Source: Pseudomonadota bacterium (GTDB lineage: Bacteria > Pseudomonadota > Gammaproteobacteria > Acidithiobacillales > Acidithiobacillaceae). From it: 5,928 nucleotides of DNA. The DNA lies in contig JAKCBU010000059.1 of NCBI GenBank assembly GCA_021839095.1, forward strand, positions 855-6,782, written 5' to 3'. Position 1 is the stretch's first letter; each line of letters opens with the position of its first letter. Below, in pieces: positions 1 through 5,113 of the stretch. Both the position numbers and the translations under genes were made by a program. Below the pieces are notes generated by a model that did no database searches, was not told the origin of the DNA, and worked only from the letters and a program-made list of their open reading frames with translations.

Positions 1-625
1 TCCGATCTTTTTTCACCGGGGCGAAGACCTGGTTGCCTTGGGGCTCGTCATTCTTGATGAAGTCGCCTCCGAGCCAGAACTGATAGGCCGCTGCGGCAAA
101 GGGTTCGGGGCGCAGGCCCAGCTTGGGTTTGATGATGGTGCCGGCAATATAGCCGCCGTCCTTGATCGGACGGCCGAGGATGCGCCACAGATCAGAGATA
201 TCCTTGGCCGGGCCGTCGAACAACTGAATGGCGCGCGGGGGCATGAAAAAATCGATCATCTGGCCGTGCTCGATGTCGCCCATGCCCTGGTTGTTGCCGA
301 TGACCAGCGTCAGGAAGGAGACAATCATCATGCGGCCATCGGTGACGTTGCGGTCGAATAGCTCCAGCGGATAGGCGATGCGCATATCCTCGGTGGCTTC
401 GTCGATATGATAGACCAGCGCGTCCACGCCCTTGGTGAAGTCGTCGGTGGTCGACACCTCGACGTTGGTGCCGGTGGAGGATTCTGCGGCAAAGTGTGCG
501 GCAGCCTCGAGATAACCGTGGCCCGCCTTGGGCTTCATTTTGTAGGCCACCAGAATGTGTTTGCCGCCAGAGATAAGGTCTTCCTCTTTTAGGGAAAGAT
601 CGGCATAGCGATTAGATTGATCCAT
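1..625 (-). CDS. cbbM: Form II ribulose-1,5-bisphosphate carboxylase/oxygenase large chain, N-terminal part (runs off left edge)
   Basis: This enzyme adds CO2 to ribulose-1,5-bisphosphate in the Calvin cycle, in the cytoplasm. The visible part is 208 residues from the ATG at 625 to the left edge, beginning [20 protein letters not shown]. Form II enzymes have about 460 residues, so roughly 45 percent is present. It contains the N-terminal domain and the start of the TIM barrel. Numbering matches the Rhodospirillum rubrum enzyme exactly at the catalytic positions I recall: Glu48 (AAESSTGTN), Asn111 (IGNNQGM), Lys166 ([10 protein letters not shown]), the carbamylated Lys191, and metal ligands Asp193 and Glu194 ([10 protein letters not shown]). 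It is therefore a true RuBisCO rather than a form IV RuBisCO-like protein, and no form I features were seen. The start is supported by an AGAGGA ribosome-binding site six bases upstream. It lies downstream of, and in the same direction as, a hyf-like operon, separated by 257 bases. No frameshift is seen. Confidence 0.97.
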   Translation of the reverse strand, partial: MDQSNRYADLSLKEEDLISGGKHILVAYKMKPKAGHGYLEAAAHFAAESSTGTNVEVSTTDDFTKGVDALVYHIDEATEDMRIAYPLELFDRNVTDGRMMIVSFLTLVIGNNQGMGDIEHGQMIDFFMPPRAIQLFDGPAKDISDLWRILGRPIKDGGYIAGTIIKPKLGLRPEPFAAAAYQFWLGGDFIKNDEPQGNQVFAPVKKDR

Positions 626-627
626 GG

Positions 628-783
628 TTATTCCTCTTGTGCATATTGCATATGGATAATGAAAAGTCCGGTGTTGCGGTTGACATCCCGCCGGATCCGG
701 CCGATGGACTGCGCAAGCAGCGCGTTTCCCGCAACAAAACCAAAAATCCCTAGACATTGTAGCATTGTCAAACCGACCCACAT
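628..783 (-). CDS. Candidate 51-residue small membrane protein upstream of cbbM
   Basis: I do not recognise this ORF. Read on the minus strand it starts with ATG at 783 ([20 protein letters not shown]...), or with a second in-frame ATG at 765, and ends with TAA at 630-628, two bases before the cbbM ATG. The first 20 or so residues are hydrophobic enough for one membrane segment. An arginine-rich stretch (GRIRRDVNR) follows, giving a positive-inside arrangement, and the end is polar (AQEE). For it: operon-like spacing, a plausible membrane topology, and the cbbM ribosome-binding site within its last codons. Against it: no convincing ribosome-binding site before either ATG, an in-frame stop shortly upstream, and a short length that chance can produce. 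A promoter-like motif at 756-764 overlaps its start; if that promoter drives cbbM, the message would lack both start codons. Confidence 0.28.
   Translation of the reverse strand: MWVGLTMLQCLGIFGFVAGNALLAQSIGRIRRDVNRNTGLFIIHMQYAQEE
632..637 (-). promoter_or_regulatory. Ribosome-binding site of cbbM
   Basis: On the minus strand the sequence reads AGAGGA, six bases (ATAACC) before the ATG at 625. This is a good Shine-Dalgarno match at normal spacing and fixes the cbbM start, agreeing with the conserved [12 protein letters not shown]-terminus. The site lies inside the last codons of the candidate small ORF at 628-783, so if that ORF is translated the two would be coupled. Confidence 0.75.
665..710 (-). 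other. Potential RNA structure in the cbbM leader, centred on a 12-base palindrome
   Basis: Positions 690-701 form the perfect palindrome GCCGGATCCGGC. On the transcribed strand CATC before it and GATG after it can extend the pairing with small bulges. An outer AGTCC (710-706) can pair with GGACT (669-665), which is followed by TTTTC. The result could be a closed leader structure about 40 bases before the cbbM start. The U run is too short and interrupted, and the outer stem too weak, to call it an intrinsic terminator. The palindrome could equally be a protein-binding site or chance in GC-rich DNA. Confidence 0.25.
756..764 (-). promoter_or_regulatory. Putative extended -10 promoter element before cbbM
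   Basis: On the minus strand the sequence reads TGCTACAAT. This matches the extended -10 form TGnTATAAT with one mismatch in the hexamer. It would place the transcription start near position 749 and give a leader of about 125 bases before the cbbM ATG. No good -35 hexamer lies at the usual distance. A perfect TTGACA sits at 771-766, too close to serve this -10; with 17-base spacing it faces only the poor hexamer GATTTT. A cluster of inverted repeats lies just upstream, where an activator would bind. This is a motif judgement only. Confidence 0.3.
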
Positions 784-794
784 ACCAGAAGAAT

Positions 795-821
795 CTTATT
801 GGACTGGTAAGCATCAGCTTA
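795..821. promoter_or_regulatory. Inverted-repeat cluster, candidate LysR-type (CbbR-like) operator
   Basis: On the plus strand CTTA (795-798) and TAAG (808-811) form an inverted repeat with a 9-base spacer. The second arm is shared with another perfect repeat, TAAGC-atca-GCTTA (808-821). T797 and A809 give the T-N11-A core typical of LysR-type regulators. If transcription starts near 749, the cluster lies at about -46 to -72, the usual activator position. CbbR, the LysR-type regulator of Calvin-cycle operons, is the natural candidate given cbbM downstream, but no cbbR gene is in the window. The spacing differs from the simplest CbbR consensus I recall (TNA-N7/8-TNA), so the regulator is inferred. 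Confidence 0.3.
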
Positions 822-882
822 TGGATCGTTTCGCCCCCCTTTTGCGGGACTGCGTCAGGCTTTCGGTGCCGGAGTCCGTCCG

Positions 883-1380
883 TCAACCGTTTATTCGTTC
901 CCCGGATATCTGCAACAGTCCCCGCAGCAGCGCGTCTGGATCCGGCGGGCAGCCCGGTATCTGCAGATCCACCGGCAAGACCTCCGCGGCGCCGCCCATG
1001 ACCGCGTAACTGCCCTGGAACACGCCGCCACCACAGGCGCAGTCGCCAACGGCGATGACCCGCCGCGGTTCGGGCGTGGCATTATGGCAGTCCTGCAAAG
1101 CCGCGACCATGTGGCGGGTCACTGGTCCAGTCACTGTCAGCACGTCCGCGTGACGCGGCGAGGCGGCAAAGTGGAAGCCTGCCTGCTCCAGGCCATAATG
1201 TGGGCCGCCCAGGGCATTCATCTCCAGCTCGCAACCATTACAGGAGCCCGCATCCACATGGCGGATGCCGAGGCTGTGGCGAAAAACAAGGGGGCTGACG
1301 GAGGACGGGTCCCGCTCCGTCCGCGGTGGTGTCTCTCCCACCCTTCCCAGCCGCAGCAGCTCACGCAATATCCGGTACAT
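883..1380 (-). CDS. hyfI: HyfI/NuoB-like [4Fe-4S] small subunit of a hydrogenase-related membrane complex
   Basis: This is the electron-transfer small subunit of the peripheral arm, expected on the cytoplasmic side against the large subunit. It has 165 residues. The four ligands of a proximal/N2-type [4Fe-4S] cluster are visible: Cys47 and Cys50 in [15 protein letters not shown], Cys114 in GDCACGGG, and Cys144 in [11 protein letters not shown]. The CxxC spacing is of the hydrogenase type rather than the tandem CC of NuoB. It lacks the long C-terminal extension of E. coli HycG/HyfI (about 250 residues). An in-frame GTG lies one codon upstream, but AAGGAGG sits only two bases from that GTG and five from the ATG, which favours the ATG at 1380. 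It is the last gene of the cluster, 36 bases after hyfG. No HyfH/NuoI-type ferredoxin gene lies between them. Confidence 0.92.
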   Translation of the reverse strand: MYRILRELLRLGRVGETPPRTERDPSSVSPLVFRHSLGIRHVDAGSCNGCELEMNALGGPHYGLEQAGFHFAASPRHADVLTVTGPVTRHMVAALQDCHNATPEPRRVIAVGDCACGGGVFQGSYAVMGGAAEVLPVDLQIPGCPPDPDALLRGLLQISGERING

Positions 1381-1385
1381 CACCG

Positions 1386-1408
1386 CCTCCTTCCGGGAAC
1401 CGTCCCGG
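1386..1408 (-). promoter_or_regulatory. Intercistronic hairpin abutting the hyfI ribosome-binding site
   Basis: In the 36-base hyfG-hyfI spacer the transcribed strand reads CCGGGA-CGGT-TCCCGG (1408-1393), a perfect six-pair stem with a four-base loop. It is followed directly by AAGGAGG (1392-1386), a near-ideal Shine-Dalgarno for hyfI. There is no U tract, so it is not a terminator. A stem touching the ribosome-binding site could protect the message from decay or tune hyfI translation relative to hyfG. The pairing is seen directly; the role is inferred. Confidence 0.45.
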
Positions 1409-1416
1409 CGCCGTGC

Positions 1417-2970
1417 TCACAGATCATGACCGCTGTAACTCAGGTTGAAAGATTTGTTGATGAGCGGAAAATCGGCGACGATATCGCGCAGGACCGCCTC
1501 TTCCAGTGCCGGCCAGAGGGTCCACGACGGGTCCTGGGGATGACAGCGGCGAATATGTCCCCGCTCCAGGCGCAGCCAGAAAAATACCTCACCCCGCCAG
1601 CCCTCCACCCAACCAACGCCCTCTCCCGCAGCATTCCGGAGATCCAGCGGTTGGCGCACGTTTCCGCCGGGCAGTTTGCGGAGGATTTCCTCCTGCAGGC
1701 GCAGCGACTCGAAAATCTCGAGAAAGCGCACCGCCATGCGTGCCGCGACGTCGCCCTCTGTGGCGGTGGTCATGCGTACCTGGATCTGATCGTAAGGGGG
1801 TTGGGGAAATTGTATGCGCTGGTCCCAGGGTTGACCGCTGGCGCGGCCAGCGACCCCCATGAGTCCCAGATGCGCGGCCCGCTCCGGAGTAATCATGCCC
1901 AGCCGCACCACACGGTCTCGCAGACCGCCATGTTCGGCAAGAATTTCCTGCAGGCGCCCGACAGCGGTTCCAAGCGCTTGCCCCGCACTGCGGAGGGCTG
2001 CGACGGCCACCGCCGTAAGATCAAAGCCTACCCCACCGGGCAAGACCCGGTCCATAAGGTAGCGATGCCCGATATAGCGCTGATTCTCCCGCAGCAGATT
2101 CTCCTTGAGAGCCTGAAACTGGGTCAGGGCGAAGGCCAGTCCGGCGTCGTTGCCGAGGGCACCGATGTCACCGAGGTGATTGGCCAGGCGCTCCCGTTCC
2201 AGGCAGAGGGCGCGCAGCCATTGGCCGCGTTCCGGGACCTGCATCGCGGCGATCTGCTCCACCGCCTGGGCATAACTCCACGCATACGCCACTGTGCTGT
2301 CGCCGCTGATCCGGCCGGCCAGACGTGCGCCTGCGTCCACATCCAGGCCCTGGAGCAGGCGTTCCACCCCTTTGTGCGTATAGCCGAAGCGTTCCTCCAG
2401 GTGGAGAATCTCTTCTCCCAGGACCTGGAAGCGGAAGTGCCCCGGCTCGATGATGCCGGCATGTATGGGGCCCACCGGAATCTCATGGGCATCCGGGCTG
2501 GCCGCAGACACGAAGGCATAGTCTCCGTCTCCGGCGGTAGCGAGGTTTTCAGCGCGAAAATCGGTGCGTAGGGGAAACTGATCCGCAGGCCATGCGGCAT
2601 GCCGCAGCCAAGGACGGGTGTCGCCGTTCCCCGCGCGAATGCCCAGCAGGTCGTATAGGGCGCGCTCCATGCGCAGCGCACCCGGAAAAATGGCGGCCAG
2701 GCTGGGGCAGGATGCGGCAGCCGGGTCTACGGTCATCTCCGTATGCACGATGCCCGTCTCCGACAAAAAGGCCGCATGGACGAGATAACCGGGTTCTTCA
2801 TCTTCAGTGCGGCGGTCCTCGCCCCAGAGAGCCAGCAGGCGACCCCCCTGCGCATGGATGTTTTCGGCGGCAAGGAGCCAATACTCTTTGCAGAGGCGAC
2901 CGGACCACACCGGCAAGGTCGTGCCCCATTGCCGGAAATCGGTCAGTACGCGCAGTGCGGGGTTGGGCAT
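1417..2970 (-). CDS. hyfG: HyfG/HycE-like large subunit lacking the [NiFe] site (Ehr-type)
   Basis: This 517-residue protein fuses a NuoC-like N-terminal domain (about 1-150; ERALYDLLGI at 102-111, PLRTDF at 133-138) to a NuoD/hydrogenase large-subunit domain that begins near GPIHAGIIEPGHFRF (167-181). Active group 4 hydrogenases hold nickel with RxCGxC and DPCxxC motifs. Here the first reads RISGDS (220-225), with Ser222 and Ser225 in the cysteine positions. The second reads SFNLSYSGHDL (507-517), with Ser511 and Gly514 there. All four ligands are therefore missing. The protein ends at this motif, without the C-terminal peptide cleaved during hydrogenase maturation. This fits the energy-converting hydrogenase-related (Ehr) family and argues against H2 chemistry. 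ATG at 2970 follows hyfF by 10 bases; an AGGGA ribosome-binding site overlaps the hyfF stop. The reaction and electron partner are not evident. Confidence 0.93.
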   Translation of the reverse strand: MPNPALRVLTDFRQWGTTLPVWSGRLCKEYWLLAAENIHAQGGRLLALWGEDRRTEDEEPGYLVHAAFLSETGIVHTEMTVDPAAASCPSLAAIFPGALRMERALYDLLGIRAGNGDTRPWLRHAAWPADQFPLRTDFRAENLATAGDGDYAFVSAASPDAHEIPVGPIHAGIIEPGHFRFQVLGEEILHLEERFGYTHKGVERLLQGLDVDAGARLAGRISGDSTVAYAWSYAQAVEQIAAMQVPERGQWLRALCLERERLANHLGDIGALGNDAGLAFALTQFQALKENLLRENQRYIGHRYLMDRVLPGGVGFDLTAVAVAALRSAGQALGTAVGRLQEILAEHGGLRDRVVRLGMITPERAAHLGLMGVAGRASGQPWDQRIQFPQPPYDQIQVRMTTATEGDVAARMAVRFLEIFESLRLQEEILRKLPGGNVRQPLDLRNAAGEGVGWVEGWRGEVFFWLRLERGHIRRCHPQDPSWTLWPALEEAVLRDIVADFPLINKSFNLSYSGHDL

Positions 2971-2980
2971 GATGGCGTCC

Positions 2981-4438
2981 CTATCCGTGGAGAAGCTGGG
3001 CGGCGTGCTGCATCCACTGGACCAGCGTCAAGGGGATGAACACCCCGAGCACGGCGACGAGGGCCAATTGGATGAAGACGGGAATGATGCCGACGACGGA
3101 CTGGCGGGCAACGCCTTCCAGAGGCGCCCCGAAGACCATGCCCTGCATGCGCGGGAAAATCCCGGCGAAAGCTACACCCAACCCCAGCAGGAGCAGGGGC
3201 GTCAGCCAGGGCTGGGCCTGCAGGGTACTGGTGATGATCAGGAATTCGCTCAAGAAGAGCCCGCTGGGGGGCATTCCCAGGATGAACAGCACCGCCAGCA
3301 TAAACGCCCAGCCCAGCAAGGGGCTGAATTCCAGCATACCGCGGATGCGCTGGATTTCGCGGCTGCCGATGTCCTGTACCGCTTGCCCGACCGAGAAAAA
3401 CACCGAGGACTTGGTCAGGCTGTGGCTGACCATGTGCAGCAAGCCCGCAAAGCTCGCTAGTGGCCCGCCGATCCCGAAGGCGAAGGTGGCCAGCCCCATA
3501 TGTTCGATGGAGGAATAGGCGAAAAGCCGCTTCACATCCCGTTGCCGCAGCATGGAAAAGCCTGCCACCAGCAGGGAGAGCAAACCGAAACCCATCAGCA
3601 GGTGGCTGGCGAAGTCCCGACCCAGAGCGCCATCCACCAGTACCTTGACACGCAGGATGGCGTAGAGGGCGACATTGAGCAACAGGCCGGAGAGCACCGC
3701 CGAAACCGAACTGGGGCCGCTGGCGTGGGCATCCGGCAGCCAGTTGTTGAGCGGGGTCAGGCCGATTTTGGTGCCGTAGCCCACCAGCATGAAGATGAAG
3801 GCGATGGCCATGACCTGCGCCCCCAACTGATGGCGCACGGCCGCCAGATGCGTCCACAACAATGCGTCCGCACCGTGGCCCATGATTTTCTGGGCGGCGA
3901 AATACAGCAGGATCGTACCGAATAGCGCCATCGCCAGACCGACGCCGCAGAGAATGAAATACTTCCAGGCCGCCTCCAGGCCCTCGGCGGTGCGGAAGAG
4001 GCTCACCAGCAGCACCGTGGACAGGGTTGCGCCTTCCATGGCCACCCAGAGGATGCCCATATTGTTGGTCAGCAGGGCCAGCAGCATGGTGGCGAGAAAG
4101 GTCTGGAACATGGCGTGATAAAGGCGGACACGCCGGCGGGAGAGCGACCAGTGCGCCGTTTCGTGCAGCATATAGTTGCGGGAGAACCACGCCGTACTGA
4201 GTCCCACCACGCCATCCACCAGTACCAGCACGATACTGAGATCATCCACCATGAATTCCCCGCCGCCCGCGGTAAATGCGCCGTCTTGCAGCACCTGTAC
4301 GGCCAGGGCCAGGATGGCCAGCAGCGTCAGCGTATTGAAGCCGATGAACAGCGCTGCCCCCCGGCGTCCGTCGCCCCAGAGGGCAAGCAAGGGGATGCCC
4401 ATCGCCGCACAAGCCAGAACCAGCAGAATCAGCATCAT
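2981..4438 (-). CDS. hyfF: HyfF-like antiporter-type membrane subunit (NuoL/M/N, Mrp family)
   Basis: This is an integral membrane subunit expected to carry protons or sodium ions. It has 485 residues and about 13 hydrophobic segments. Charged residues typical of antiporter-like subunits are present: Glu135 in WVAMEGATLS, Lys224 in YGTKIGLTPLNNWLPDAH followed by SGPSSVSAVLSG, His335, His339 and Lys343 in LLHMVSHSLTKSS, and Glu398 in SGLFLSEFL. The pattern argues for a working ion channel. It is shorter than HyfB/NuoL and has no long lateral-helix extension; its place between hyfE and hyfG supports hyfF rather than hyfB or hyfD. Two ATG codons are in tandem (4438 and 4435). GGGAGG is one base from the first and four from the second, so 4435 may be the true start. 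Either way the gene overlaps the hyfE stop, suggesting translational coupling. Confidence 0.93.
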   Translation of the reverse strand: MMLILLVLACAAMGIPLLALWGDGRRGAALFIGFNTLTLLAILALAVQVLQDGAFTAGGGEFMVDDLSIVLVLVDGVVGLSTAWFSRNYMLHETAHWSLSRRRVRLYHAMFQTFLATMLLALLTNNMGILWVAMEGATLSTVLLVSLFRTAEGLEAAWKYFILCGVGLAMALFGTILLYFAAQKIMGHGADALLWTHLAAVRHQLGAQVMAIAFIFMLVGYGTKIGLTPLNNWLPDAHASGPSSVSAVLSGLLLNVALYAILRVKVLVDGALGRDFASHLLMGFGLLSLLVAGFSMLRQRDVKRLFAYSSIEHMGLATFAFGIGGPLASFAGLLHMVSHSLTKSSVFFSVGQAVQDIGSREIQRIRGMLEFSPLLGWAFMLAVLFILGMPPSGLFLSEFLIITSTLQAQPWLTPLLLLGLGVAFAGIFPRMQGMVFGAPLEGVARQSVVGIIPVFIQLALVAVLGVFIPLTLVQWMQHAAQLLHG

Positions 4439-5112
4439 TCCTCCCGGATATGTTCCAGATTCTGGAGATCCATGCTGTCGAAGGTCTCCCGTATGTGAAA
4501 AAAGAACACGCCGAGAATGACGAAACCGATCAGGGCATCCAGGGCCACCCCCAGTTCCACGATCATCGGCATACCCAGGGTGGCGCTGGTGGCGGCGAAG
4601 AAAAGGCCGTTATCAATGGCCAGAAAACCCACCACCTGAGAAATGGCCTTGCGCCGCGTGATCATCATCAGGAAAGCGAGCAGCACGGCGGCGAGGGCAA
4701 TGCCGACCATGCCGCGGGTCACGGGTCCGGTCAGGGCGGTGATGGGGGCGGCAAGGGAGAAAGCAAAGATGACCAGCGCGATGCCGACGAGCATGGTCAT
4801 GGGGATATTGAGCACTGCCTCCACATCGCCATGCACCTGCAGGCGTCGTAACAGACGATGCAGTACCGTCGGGATCAGAATGGCCTTCAGCCCCAGGGTC
4901 AGGGCTGCGGAAAACCACAATTCCGTTTGCCCGGTCAGCAGCGCCACCAGCGCCGTGCCGGCCGCGAGGACTACTCCCTGCCAAGCGAGGAGATGGATCA
5001 GGGTAAGGAGACGCCGTTGCGCCAGCATGGCAAAAGCGAGCAGCAGGATGAGGGCGGCGAGGAGCCGCAGCAGGGGGATGCCCCAGGCGAGTCCCTGTGC
5101 GGTAATGGTCAT
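4435..5112 (-). CDS. hyfE: HyfE-like membrane subunit (NuoK-related)
   Basis: This 225-residue protein is almost wholly hydrophobic, with about seven predicted membrane helices. Its length agrees with E. coli HyfE (about 216). The second half is the NuoK-like part (RRKAISQVVGFLAIDNGLFF at 153-172, then Glu186 in MIVELGVALDAL). The ends of the chain are polar, finishing NLEHIREE. NuoK-type subunits help form the proton path between the quinone or hydrogenase module and the antiporter subunits, so a role in ion translocation is expected from the family. The start at 5112 is preceded by GGGGG at six bases and lies one base after the hyfC stop. Its stop overlaps the hyfF start. In E. coli hyf, a second antiporter gene (hyfD) lies between hyfC and hyfE; here the two genes are adjacent, so it is absent at this place. 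Confidence 0.9.
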   Translation of the reverse strand: MTITAQGLAWGIPLLRLLAALILLLAFAMLAQRRLLTLIHLLAWQGVVLAAGTALVALLTGQTELWFSAALTLGLKAILIPTVLHRLLRRLQVHGDVEAVLNIPMTMLVGIALVIFAFSLAAPITALTGPVTRGMVGIALAAVLLAFLMMITRRKAISQVVGFLAIDNGLFFAATSATLGMPMIVELGVALDALIGFVILGVFFFHIRETFDSMDLQNLEHIREE

Positions 5113-5113
5113 G

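Noticed and set aside
38..592. Two plus-strand ORFs (38-361, 407-592) at the left end.
   Set aside because: They are antisense shadows of cbbM, whose catalytic residues are all in place on the minus strand.
641..654. Tandem GCATATT/GCATATG repeat just upstream of the cbbM ribosome-binding site.
   Set aside because: Only two copies of seven bases with one mismatch; too short to separate from chance.
840..882. Possible terminator after hyfI (GGACT...AGTCC with an inner GGC/GCC).
   Set aside because: The stem is weak and interrupted and is followed by CGCAAAAGG rather than a U tract, so it is not a convincing intrinsic terminator.
617..1009. Plus-strand ORF of 130 codons across the cbbM leader and the end of hyfI.
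   Set aside because: No recognisable domain, no clear ribosome-binding site, and it runs antisense into the cbbM start, the leader and hyfI.
1084..2571. Long plus-strand ORF of 495 codons opposite hyfG and part of hyfI.
   Set aside because: It lies antisense to genes with clear family motifs. Its translation has no recognisable domain, and long antisense frames are common in GC-rich coding DNA.
1417..2970. Active [NiFe]-hydrogenase or formate hydrogenlyase large subunit.
   Set aside because: All four nickel-ligand cysteines are absent and no maturation peptide is present.
2943..4190. Minus-strand 415-codon ORF overlapping hyfF in another frame.
   Set aside because: Its translation is rich in Gly, Pro, Arg and His with no domain, while the hyfF frame has membrane helices and conserved charged residues.
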